Shown here: piece by piece, positions 24,600 to 31,544 of the stretch
How positions within the stretch are numbered: position 1 is the first letter of the stretch
Layout of the letters: every line of letters starts with the position of its first letter
Source of the DNA: Microlunatus speluncae
GTDB lineage: Bacteria; Actinomycetota; Actinomycetes; Propionibacteriales; Propionibacteriaceae
Reading direction: 5' to 3'
Length of the DNA stretch: 64,000 nucleotides
NCBI RefSeq assembly: GCF_009299835.1
Contig: NZ_VKCZ01000008.1
Span: 1 to 64,000, forward strand
Notes under the pieces: model-generated
Databases searched by the model: none
What the model was told of the DNA's origin: nothing
What the model saw: the letters and a program-made list of their open reading frames with translations, nothing else
Position numbers and translations under genes: made by a program

Positions 24600-25283
24600 A
24601 TGACGCGAGTCGCGTTCATCCACACCGGGGCGGTGGTGATCCCCACCTTCGCCGAGCTGGCGAACAACCACCTGCCCGGGGTCGAGGTGCAGCACCTGCT
24701 GGACGACAAGATCGTCGCCGACCTGGGCCTCGGCGCCGAGTCGAGCCGGATCGCCGACCGACTGGCGGCGCTGGGCCGGGCGGCGGCCGCGGCCGGCTCA
24801 TCGGCGGTGATCTTCTCCTGCTCCTCCATCTCCGGCTACGCCGAGGAGCTGGAGCGGCAGCTCGGCCTGCCGGTGCTGCGGATCGACGAGGCGATGGCCG
24901 ACCGCGCGGTCGGCGCCGGTGCCCGGATCGCAGTGATCGCCACCCTGCCGACCACCGTACGACCGACGGCGGCGCTGCTCCGGGAGCGGGCGGAGCGGGC
25001 TGGCCGGACCGTCGAGCTGACCGAGCTGGTGGTCGACGGCGCCTTTGCGGCGGTCAGTTCCGGCGACCGGACGACGCACGACCGGCTGGTCGGGGCGGCG
25101 ATCACCGCGGCGGCCGAGAGCCACGACGTGATCGTGCTGGCACAGGCCTCGATGGCCGGTGCGGCCGGCGCCGTGTCGGTCGGTGTCGAGGTGCTGACCA
25201 GCCCCGAGTTGGGGATGCGCCGAGCCGCCGAAGTGTTGGGCCTGGCCGGGGCGCCGATGATCGGCGGGGAAGCGCCGTCATGA
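24600..25283 (+). CDS. Aspartate/glutamate-racemase superfamily protein
   Basis: A 227-residue protein with two pseudo-symmetric halves. The two active-site cysteine positions of the superfamily can be sought at FSCSSISGYAEELE (Cys about residue 78) and in the second half around VIVLAQASMAGAAGA, where the second Cys is replaced by Ala. Loss of one Cys suggests a lyase, isomerase or decarboxylase role, as in maleate isomerase or hydantoin racemase relatives, not a two-base racemase. GGGAGAAG precedes the ATG. It follows the GH127 gene in the same operon. Confidence 0.65.
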   Translation: MTRVAFIHTGAVVIPTFAELANNHLPGVEVQHLLDDKIVADLGLGAESSRIADRLAALGRAAAAAGSSAVIFSCSSISGYAEELERQLGLPVLRIDEAMADRAVGAGARIAVIATLPTTVRPTAALLRERAERAGRTVELTELVVDGAFAAVSSGDRTTHDRLVGAAITAAAESHDVIVLAQASMAGAAGAVSVGVEVLTSPELGMRRAAEVLGLAGAPMIGGEAPS

Positions 25284-25311
25284 TCAGCCGGCCGGGACCG
25301 TGGTGCGCTGT

Positions 25312-25317
25312 TACCGT
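25312..25317 (+). promoter_or_regulatory. -10 box ahead of the SorC-type regulator
   Basis: TACCGT ends six bases before an in-frame ATG at 25324, so a leaderless transcript starting there is possible; the better ribosome binding site (AAGGA) favours ATG 25357. Confidence 0.35.
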
Positions 25318-25356
25318 ACCGGCATGCCCGGGAAATCAGCTGCCGAAGGACCCGCG

Positions 25357-26346
25357 ATGAGTCCCACGACGGTGACCGCCCCGCCGGTCTCGGTCGGCCG
25401 GCTCTCGCTGGTGGTGAAGACGGCGCGGATGTATCACGAGGAGGGCTTGCTCCAGCCGGAGATCGCCGAACGGCTCAACATGACCCAGTCCCGGGTGTCC
25501 CGGATGCTCAAGGAGGCGGCGCGGCTGGGCATCGTCCGGACCGTCGTCGCCACCCCGCCGGGCCTGTATCCCGAGCTGGAGCAGGGCGTGCGGACCGCCT
25601 TCGACCTACGCGACGTCGTCGTCACCGAGGCCGCCTCGGACAGCGAGGCCGGCGTGCTGTCGTCGATCGGTTCGGCCGCCGCAAGCTATCTCGAGGGCAC
25701 CCTGCGCAGCGGCGAACGGATCGGTGTGACGTCGCGGTCGGCGTCGCTGTTCGCGATGGTGGACGCGCTCGGCCCGGTGACCACCGGTGGCGCCGAGGTG
25801 GTGGTGCAGACCCTCGGCGCGGTCGGCAACCCGGCGATGCAGGTGCGCGCCACCCGGCTGACCGACCGGCTGTCCCAGTTGACCGGCGGCGAACCGATCT
25901 ATCTGCCGGCGCCCGGTGTGGTGACCAGCAAGGCCGTCCGGGACGGGCTGCTGCTCGACCCCTACATCGCCGAGGCCGTCGCCGCCTGGCGTGGGCTGAC
26001 CCTGGCTCTGGTCGGCATCGGCTCAGCCAAGCCGTCACCGTTGCGCGCCTCGTGGGGCACCGCGCTGCCGCAACGTGATCTTGATCGGCTGATCAAGCTC
26101 GGCGCGGTCGGCGACGTCTGCCTCAACTTCTTCGACGCCGCCGGTGACCTGGTCGACGCCCGGCTCAGCGATCGGGTGCTCGGCATCGGCCCGGACGACC
26201 TGCTCGCCGTGCCCCGCCGGCTGGGCGTCGCCGGCGGCCCCGGCAAGGTGGACGCGATCCGCGCCGCCGCCACGGGTGGTTGGATCAACGTCCTGATCAC
26301 CGACCACTTCACCGCCCGCCGGCTGGTCGAAGGCGCAGGGCACTAA
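25357..26346 (+). CDS. SorC/DeoR-type sugar-binding transcriptional regulator
   Basis: A 329-residue regulator. The N-terminal helix-turn-helix is ARMYHEEGLLQPEIAERLNM-TQSRVSRMLKEA (about residues 25-56). The rest is a SorC sugar-phosphate-binding domain with GVTSRSASLFAMVDAL, the VGIGS loop, and the GDVCLNFFDAAG and GGPGKVDAIRAA ligand motifs. Such proteins sense phosphorylated sugars and control the operon next to them, here the RLP-kinase-GH127-racemase genes. The start at 25357 is chosen for AAGGA six bases upstream. It converges with a GH20-like gene and overlaps it by four bases. Confidence 0.88.
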   Translation: MSPTTVTAPPVSVGRLSLVVKTARMYHEEGLLQPEIAERLNMTQSRVSRMLKEAARLGIVRTVVATPPGLYPELEQGVRTAFDLRDVVVTEAASDSEAGVLSSIGSAAASYLEGTLRSGERIGVTSRSASLFAMVDALGPVTTGGAEVVVQTLGAVGNPAMQVRATRLTDRLSQLTGGEPIYLPAPGVVTSKAVRDGLLLDPYIAEAVAAWRGLTLALVGIGSAKPSPLRASWGTALPQRDLDRLIKLGAVGDVCLNFFDAAGDLVDARLSDRVLGIGPDDLLAVPRRLGVAGGPGKVDAIRAAATGGWINVLITDHFTARRLVEGAGH

Positions 26347-27284
26347 GACGTCGCCTTGATCGCCTTCGCGGCGTCGTCGATCGCTTCGAGATGATGATCA
26401 CGGTTCACCGCGATCGTCGCCTTCCATGGAGTCTGCAGGAAGCCCAACAGGCGTGCGGGATCCAGCCGCTCGGTGCAGAAGTCGACGGTCCGGCTGAAAT
26501 TGTCACCGACGTTCCAGTTGCTGCCGGTCGGGATCTGGTCGTAGCCATGATCATCGAGGTCCAGGTAGGTCAGGTGGTGCTCGCCGTGGCCCAGCTCCCG
26601 CGGCCGGCCGGACTCGTCGGCCGTGAACCCCGGTTGGTAGTACCAGTTGCTCTGCAGCAGCCGCTGCGGCATCTTCTCGTAGTAGCTGTCCGGGTGCCGC
26701 CAGGCATGATCGGACCAGATCCACGGCCGGGCGCCGGTCCGGTCGACCGCGTCGGCGAACAGCTGCAGGTCCCGCCACCAGAGGTCGTGCTGCCGCATCA
26801 CCGCATACTCCATGTTGGCCTGGTAGCTCGCGGCCTCCTCGTCCATCCCGATGTGGAAGAGCCGGGGGCCGTCGAACAGCCGGGCCGTTTCGTCGATCAG
26901 GTCGGTGCAGACCTCGTAATAGATCTTGGTCGACACCATCCGCGAGTATTCGCCGAGCCAGGCGTCGTGACAGGCGCTGAAGTTGAGCTTGGGGATCGGC
27001 TCCAGGCCGAGTGCGCGCAGCCGGGCGAGCTCCTCGCCGAGCCGGTCGAGACTCCATGCCCCGTTCACCGCGATCTCCGGATGGGACTCGAACCGGACTC
27101 CATCGCCGAGGTCGATCACGATCATGGTGAAGCCGACGTCCGCCATCCGCTGGGTCAGCTCGGCCCAGAGGTCGTCGTCGCACCGCAGGTCGGGCGAGTA
27201 CGAGATCGGAGACTCCCCCGGCGTGTCCAGCCACATGTTGTAGCTGAGGTGCAACAAGTTGGCCCAGATCAACGGTTCGGCCAT
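26343..27284 (-). CDS. GH20-like family protein (single TIM-barrel, unknown substrate)
   Basis: The 313-residue protein contains LFHIGMDEE (about residues 160-168), which matches the H-x-G-x-D-E catalytic motif of GH20 beta-N-acetylhexosaminidases, and barrel strands such as FTMIVIDLGDGVRFESH, LEPIPKLNFSACHD and RPWIWSDHAW. It lacks the N-terminal domain of ordinary GH20 enzymes and has no signal peptide. AAGGAG lies 9 bases before the ATG. A substrate-assisted hexosaminidase-like activity is plausible but not certain. Its promoter region is shared with the AKR gene and its IclR-type operator. Confidence 0.6.
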   Translation of the reverse strand: MAEPLIWANLLHLSYNMWLDTPGESPISYSPDLRCDDDLWAELTQRMADVGFTMIVIDLGDGVRFESHPEIAVNGAWSLDRLGEELARLRALGLEPIPKLNFSACHDAWLGEYSRMVSTKIYYEVCTDLIDETARLFDGPRLFHIGMDEEAASYQANMEYAVMRQHDLWWRDLQLFADAVDRTGARPWIWSDHAWRHPDSYYEKMPQRLLQSNWYYQPGFTADESGRPRELGHGEHHLTYLDLDDHGYDQIPTGSNWNVGDNFSRTVDFCTERLDPARLLGFLQTPWKATIAVNRDHHLEAIDDAAKAIKATS

Positions 27285-27381
27285 CACGGGACTCCTTCGC
27301 CCAGAGCGAGCGGTCGTTTCAGTGAACGCAACTACCGTATCAATCAGCAAAGCCTGGTGGCCAGACCGGGCCCGGCACTGA

Positions 27382-27410
27382 TTGACATGGAATGACGCTC
27401 CACTTAGCGT
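27382..27410 (+). promoter_or_regulatory. Promoter with IclR-type operator between -35 and -10
   Basis: TTGACA (27382-27387), 17 bases, TAGCGT (27405-27410). The spacer holds TGGAATGACGCTCCA (27388-27402), matching the IclR-type palindrome TGGAA-N5-TTCCA at 13 to 14 of 15 positions by symmetry. ATG 27418 starts seven bases after the -10 box, so the mRNA is leaderless. The position is that of a repressor site. Confidence 0.75.
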
Positions 27411-27417
27411 CCGACGA

Positions 27418-28410
27418 ATGTCGTCGGAACGGTTGATCATCGGCGCCGCCCAACTGGGTCAGCCGTACGGCCGCGGTGCCCGACGGCCACCGGAGCCGGA
27501 CGAGGTCGGCCGCTGGCTGGCGGCCGCCGCGACCGCGGACGTGGCCGGGATCGACACGGCGCGGGCCTACGGCGACAGCGAGGCGATGATCGGTGCCGCT
27601 CGGGCGGGTGCGGAGTCAGGGCCGGCCGCAGCGACGGGTGAGCGCCCGACCGAGGCGGCGGGGCCGGTGCCGATCGTGACCAAGATCAGGCCGCTGACCG
27701 AGTTCGATGCCGGGGCCGCACCGCAGGAGGTCGAGCGCGCCGTGCGGGCGAGCCTCTTGGCCTCACTGACCGCGCTGCGCACCGCCACGATCGACACCCT
27801 GTTGCTGCATCGAGCGGGCGATCTTCGGGCCGGGTCGGGCCGGCCGATCACCGTCCTCGATGATCTTCGGCGGGACGGGCTGATCGGTCGCTGGGGTGTC
27901 TCGCTCGGTTCGCCGGCCGAGCTGATCGACGCGCTCGACGTGCCCGGGCTCGGTTACGTCCAACTCCCGTACAACCTGCTGGATCGTCGTTGGTGCGCCC
28001 CGGAGGTCGAGGCGGCGCTGGCAGCGCGGCCGGAGGTCATGGTCGCGGCGAGATCGGCGTACCTGCAGGGAATCCTGGTCGATCCACTGGCTCGGCACTG
28101 GCCCGGCCCGCGTCCCGCCGATGCCGCCGAGCTCGCGGAACGGCTGTCCGGGCTGGGCCGGGAGTTGGGTCGGCAGAGCCTCCGTGATCTCGCCCTCGGC
28201 TATGTCCTTGGCCAGGCCTGGGTGGATGCGGTGGTGGTCGGCGCCCGGTCGGCCGAGCAGATCGCGGACGCGGCCCGGCTGGTCGGAAATCCGCCGCTGA
28301 CCGCGACCGAGATCGCGCGCGCCCGGGCCGAGCTCCCGGCCGGACCACTCGATCTGGTCGACCCGGCCCGGTGGCCGCCGGCCCCGGACCGTCCCTTCGA
28401 GAAAGGATGA
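27418..28410 (+). CDS. Aldo/keto reductase family protein
   Basis: The 330-residue barrel begins LIIGAAQLGQPYGRG and has the AKR catalytic set in modified form: IDTARAYGDSEAMIG (Asp and Tyr), IVTKIRP (Lys) and DTLLLHRAGD (His). RWGVSLGSP and VVVGARSAEQI form the cofactor end. The sequence resembles the L-fucose-dehydrogenase/galactose-dehydrogenase-like branch of AKRs. A low-complexity insert lies at residues ~62-85. It is the first gene of a two-gene operon with an SDR and is leaderless. Substrate unknown; a sugar or aldehyde is likely. Confidence 0.82.
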   Translation: MSSERLIIGAAQLGQPYGRGARRPPEPDEVGRWLAAAATADVAGIDTARAYGDSEAMIGAARAGAESGPAAATGERPTEAAGPVPIVTKIRPLTEFDAGAAPQEVERAVRASLLASLTALRTATIDTLLLHRAGDLRAGSGRPITVLDDLRRDGLIGRWGVSLGSPAELIDALDVPGLGYVQLPYNLLDRRWCAPEVEAALAARPEVMVAARSAYLQGILVDPLARHWPGPRPADAAELAERLSGLGRELGRQSLRDLALGYVLGQAWVDAVVVGARSAEQIADAARLVGNPPLTATEIARARAELPAGPLDLVDPARWPPAPDRPFEKG

Positions 28411-28412
28411 TC

Positions 28413-29210
28413 ATGACCGATCGGTACCCGCGATTCGATCTGTCCGGACAGGTCGCCTGGGTGATCGGCGGCGCCGGACTGCTCGGCAGCGAGGTGTCAC
28501 TCGCGCTGGCCGAGCACGGTGCCCGGGTGATCGTCGCCGACTTCGCCGCGGACCGGGCCGGGGCATTGGCGAAGGACCTGACCGGCCGGGGCCTGGCCGC
28601 CGAGGGGCTCGCGCTCGACATCGGCGACCCGGCCGCGGTCGACGCCCAGGCGAAGTTGATCAAGGACCGTCATAATCGACTCGATATCGTGGTCAACCTC
28701 GCGGCGTTCCACAGCGGCAAGGGCTACGACGAGATCGGTGCCGAGGATCTCGAGGCCGGCTTCCGGGTCAGCCTGACCGGATCGCTGGCGGTCAGCCGGG
28801 CCGCCGCCCGGGTAATGACGGAGCGCGGCGAGGGTGGCCGGATCATCCTGTTCGGGTCCATGTACGGCGTGGTCAGCCCCGATCCGTCGAACTATCCGGA
28901 CGAACTGCCGATCAATCCGGTCGACTACGGCATGGCCAAGGCCGGCATCGGCCAGCTGGTCCGGTTCCAGGCGGCGCGGTTCGGGCCGCAGGGCATCACG
29001 GTCAACGCGATCGTGCCCGGCCCGTTTCCGAATCCGGCCGGGCAGGGCGCGCAATCCGAGTTCGTCGTGCGGCTGAGTCGCCGCACGATGCTCGGTCGGG
29101 TCGGCCGCGCCCCCGAGATCGCCGGTGCCGTCGTCTACCTCGCCTCCCCTTCCGCCAGCTTCGTCACCGGCACCCAACTCGTCGTCGACGGCGGCTGGAC
29201 CGCCTGGTAA
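28413..29210 (+). CDS. Short-chain dehydrogenase/reductase
   Basis: A 265-residue SDR with the cofactor loop as GGAGLLG (19-25) where classical SDRs have TGxxxGxG, VVNLAAF in place of NNAG, Ser in LFGSMYGVV, Y-G-M-A-K as the YxxxK pair, and the C-terminal VTGTQLVVDGGW. The PSNYPDELPINPVDYG insert before the catalytic Tyr is characteristic of a sugar-nucleotide/gluconate-type subgroup. The start follows the AKR stop as TGA-TC-ATG with AAAGG as ribosome binding site, so the two are co-expressed. Confidence 0.87.
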   Translation: MTDRYPRFDLSGQVAWVIGGAGLLGSEVSLALAEHGARVIVADFAADRAGALAKDLTGRGLAAEGLALDIGDPAAVDAQAKLIKDRHNRLDIVVNLAAFHSGKGYDEIGAEDLEAGFRVSLTGSLAVSRAAARVMTERGEGGRIILFGSMYGVVSPDPSNYPDELPINPVDYGMAKAGIGQLVRFQAARFGPQGITVNAIVPGPFPNPAGQGAQSEFVVRLSRRTMLGRVGRAPEIAGAVVYLASPSASFVTGTQLVVDGGWTAW

Positions 29211-29216
29211 CCACCC

Positions 29217-29266
29217 GACTTGTCAGAACTGAGTTGTGCCATAGCACAACTCAGTTCTGACAAGTC
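29217..29266 (+). terminator. Long perfect-stem terminator (CGACTTGTCAGA family)
   Basis: A perfect 23-bp inverted repeat (29217-29239 and 29244-29266, loop CATA) starts seven bases after the SDR stop. Its arms include GACTTGTCAGAACTGAGT, also present in the 59061 element. Confidence 0.8.
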
Positions 29267-29273
29267 AGCGAGA

Positions 29274-30509
29274 ATGGCGGTTATGGGTGGTGGCGGCGGC
29301 ATCGGGGTGCGGTTTGCGGTCATCGGGGCCGGGATTCTCGGGGCGGCGGTGGCGCGGGAAATCCTGTCGCGGGATCCGGCGGCGCGGGTCACGGTGATCG
29401 AGAAGGAGTCGGGGCCGGCGTTGCATCAGACCGGTCGCAACAGTGGCGTCGTCCATGCCGGCCTCTACTACCCGCCGGGGTCGGCGAAGGCGCGGCTGGT
29501 CCGCTCCGGGATCGAGCAGCTGCGAAGCTTCTGCGCCGACCGCGGGCTGCCGTACCAGGAGTGCGGCAAGGTGCTGGTCGCCCTGACCGAGCAAGATCGC
29601 GAACGGATGACTGCCATCCTCGACCGGGCCCGGGCCAATGGCGTGCCCGGCGTGCGGCTGGTCGACGCCGACGGGCTGCGCGAGATCGAACCGCACACGG
29701 CCGGGATCGCCGCACTGCATTCGCCGACGACCGCGATCACCGACTACGGCGCGATCACCCGGGCGTTCCTGGACGACGTCGTCGCAGCCAGCGGTGAGCT
29801 CCGCACCGGGCTGGCCGTCACCGGCTTCGCCGAGTCCGGCACCGAGGTCCGACTGTCCTGCTCCGGCGCGGACGGCACCGAGGAGCTCGGCGGCTTCGAC
29901 CGGGTGATCAGCTGCGCCGGGCTGCAGGCGGACCGGCTGGCGCGGCTCGCCGGTGACGACGAGTTCCCGGTGATCGTCCCGTTCCGCGGCGAGTTCGCCG
30001 TGCTCCGCGAAGACCGGGCCAAACTGGTCAACGGGCTGATCTATCCCGTGCCCGACCCGCGCTATCCCTTCCTCGGCGTGCATCTGACCCGCCGGGTGGA
30101 CGGCCAGGTCCTGGTCGGCCCGAACGCCGTGCTCGCCCTCGCCCGCGAAGGGTATCGCCGCCGCGACATCGCCGGTGATCAACTTCTCGCGCTGTTGCGC
30201 TGGCGAGGATTCCGCCGCTTCGCCCGGAAGAACCTGAGGACCGGGATCCGCGAGATGGCCGGCTCGACCAGCCGAGCCCTGTTCGCCCGCGCCGCCCGCC
30301 GCTACCTGCCCGACCTGCGGACCAGTGATCTCCAGCCGGCCCCGCCCGGCATCCGCGCCCAGGCCATGGACGCCGACGGCACCCTGGTCGACGACTTCCG
30401 GATCAGCCGCCGCGGCCGGGTCGTCAGCGTCCGCAACGCCCCCTCCCCCGCCGCCACTGCCAGCCTCGCGATCGCCCGCGAGATCGTCGCCTCCGCCCTC
30501 CGGGACTGA
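29274..30509 (+). CDS. lhgO: L-2-hydroxyglutarate oxidase (LhgO-like FAD enzyme)
   Basis: A 411-residue FAD-dependent oxidoreductase. The dinucleotide site is FAVIGAGILGAAVAREIL (GxGxxG near the start), followed by HQTGRNSGVVHAGLYYPPGSAKARLVRSG, the hallmark of the LhgO/L2HGDH family, and later PVPDPRYPFLGVHLTRRVDG with the C-terminal GIRAQAMDADGTLVDDF. The enzyme oxidises L-2-hydroxyglutarate to 2-oxoglutarate at the membrane side of the respiratory chain. The start may be ATG 29274, ATG 29283 or a GTG further in; none has a clear ribosome binding site. A family terminator separates it from the SDR. Confidence 0.88.
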   Translation: MAVMGGGGGIGVRFAVIGAGILGAAVAREILSRDPAARVTVIEKESGPALHQTGRNSGVVHAGLYYPPGSAKARLVRSGIEQLRSFCADRGLPYQECGKVLVALTEQDRERMTAILDRARANGVPGVRLVDADGLREIEPHTAGIAALHSPTTAITDYGAITRAFLDDVVAASGELRTGLAVTGFAESGTEVRLSCSGADGTEELGGFDRVISCAGLQADRLARLAGDDEFPVIVPFRGEFAVLREDRAKLVNGLIYPVPDPRYPFLGVHLTRRVDGQVLVGPNAVLALAREGYRRRDIAGDQLLALLRWRGFRRFARKNLRTGIREMAGSTSRALFARAARRYLPDLRTSDLQPAPPGIRAQAMDADGTLVDDFRISRRGRVVSVRNAPSPAATASLAIAREIVASALRD

Positions 30510-30512
30510 GCC

Positions 30513-31187
30513 TCACGGCTTGCCCTCGATCAGTGCCGGCAGCTCGCTCGTCTGGGCGATGAATTGCTTCAGTTCCGGGGACAGCTGGCCGGCGACGTAA
30601 ACAATCCGGCGCCGCTGACTTTCAGGTGCTCGGTCGAAGAGTGATTCGTGGTGAGCGGCCCGGTTACGCAGTTCGCGGAGATCGGCCATCGCGGCGTTGA
30701 TGCTCGCGCGATCGGCTCCTGGTTGATAGACCCGGTGCAGCACAGGAACCCAGAGCGTCTTCTCGTGCAGATCGTCGGTGAGATAGCTCCAGAATCCGAA
30801 CATCAGTTCAGCGATGGTCTTTCCTCGCGGTGCGCCGCTGCTCAGGCCGGATCTCTCGCGGGCTTCCTTGATGCGGAGTCGGGGAGTCCAGTTCTTGTCT
30901 CGCTTACGTCCGTTCTCCCGGACAACGTGTGGCTTGAAGATCAACTCCGCGCCGTCTTCAGTAAGCCAGTCCCGCCCCGCCAGGTCAGGATGAATCCGCA
31001 ACGCCCGGTCGTACGCGTTGCGCAACCCCACTTCCAGATGTGCCAGGTCATGGAAGAACGCCGCAGCGAGTCGGACGTTCCAGTCGTAGAGCGCAACGGC
31101 ACGCTCCTCATCTCCACCAGCGGCGCGCAGATACTTGCTGAACCTTCCACTCGACAACCACTGGTCGATCCAGGACGAGGTCGTCAT
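30513..31187 (-). CDS. abiF: AbiF/Abi_2-family HEPN RNase-like protein
   Basis: The 224-residue protein matches the Abi_2 (AbiD/AbiF) family: short N-terminal WIDQWLSSGRFSKYL, YDWNVRLAAAFFHDLAHLEVGLRNAYD (about 34-60), a central WLTEDGAELIF...RGKTIAELMFGFWSYL, and the HEPN motif R-x4-H as RNRAAHHE (R174, H179). HEPN proteins of this type are RNases; AbiF causes abortive infection and has been proposed as the ancestor of Cas13. ATG 31187 sits four bases after GAGGA. A folded leader RNA precedes it. Codon use is less GC-biased than in neighbours, which suggests transfer. Known for the family: phage defence or toxin-antitoxin. Inferred: the same here. Confidence 0.82.
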   Translation of the reverse strand: MTTSSWIDQWLSSGRFSKYLRAAGGDEERAVALYDWNVRLAAAFFHDLAHLEVGLRNAYDRALRIHPDLAGRDWLTEDGAELIFKPHVVRENGRKRDKNWTPRLRIKEARERSGLSSGAPRGKTIAELMFGFWSYLTDDLHEKTLWVPVLHRVYQPGADRASINAAMADLRELRNRAAHHESLFDRAPESQRRRIVYVAGQLSPELKQFIAQTSELPALIEGKP

Positions 31188-31189
31188 CT

Positions 31190-31310
31190 CATCCTCGGCG
31201 TTGTAGAATCCGGTTAGTACGAGAGTTCCGTGCGACCGCTGCGCTGCATGTTTCCGGAGCCGAGGATTTTGGGAGACCCCGGTATTCAGCATCGCTGACC
31301 CGGGGTCTTT
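31190..31310 (-). ncRNA. Candidate abiF-type structured RNA upstream of the HEPN gene
   Basis: On the minus strand a composite hairpin comes first: outer stem AGACCCCGG / CCGGGGTCT (31300-31308 with 31274-31282) enclosing TCAGC-GAT-GCTGA. Two nested stems follow: CCTCGG (31260-31265) with CCGAGG (31193-31198), and TCCGG (31254-31258) with CCGGA (31209-31213). The CCGAGG strand is part of the ribosome binding site region of the Abi gene, so folding would hide it. Position and layout match what is described for abiF-associated RNAs (possible RNA antitoxin). An in-frame ATG at 31313 would translate through this region, but the pairing argues for RNA. Confidence 0.6.
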
Positions 31311-31521
31311 CATTTCTGCTGACCCAGCCCGAGCCGCCGCTCGATGCAGCCCGTGCGTTCCCGAATTTTCTCATGATCACAATTCCATCAGAACCGACCG
31401 ACACTCGAAGCTGGCCAGGCCCAGGAGGCGAACCCCGTCAGGTCTCTCTGACGATCACGAGGTTCGGGTGGTCACGCGAAGCCGACCGATCCGCACCGGC
31501 GGAGCGGGATCGATCGAGCCC

Positions 31522-31544
31522 TACCGTCGACGGGCTCAAGGAAC
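31522..31544. repeat. Diverged copy of the palindromic repeat at the 3' end of the DUF222 gene
   Basis: CCGTCGACGGGCTCAAGG plus flanks resembles the repeat core CCTTCGACAGGCTCAGG. On the minus strand it supplies the last codons (LVP) and the TGA of the DUF222 gene at 31536. Confidence 0.55.

Noticed and set aside
31187-31313. A longer Abi protein starting at ATG 31313
   Set aside because: The extra 42 residues are encoded by bases that form long stems and give sequence unlike an Abi N-terminus; GAGGA favours ATG 31187.
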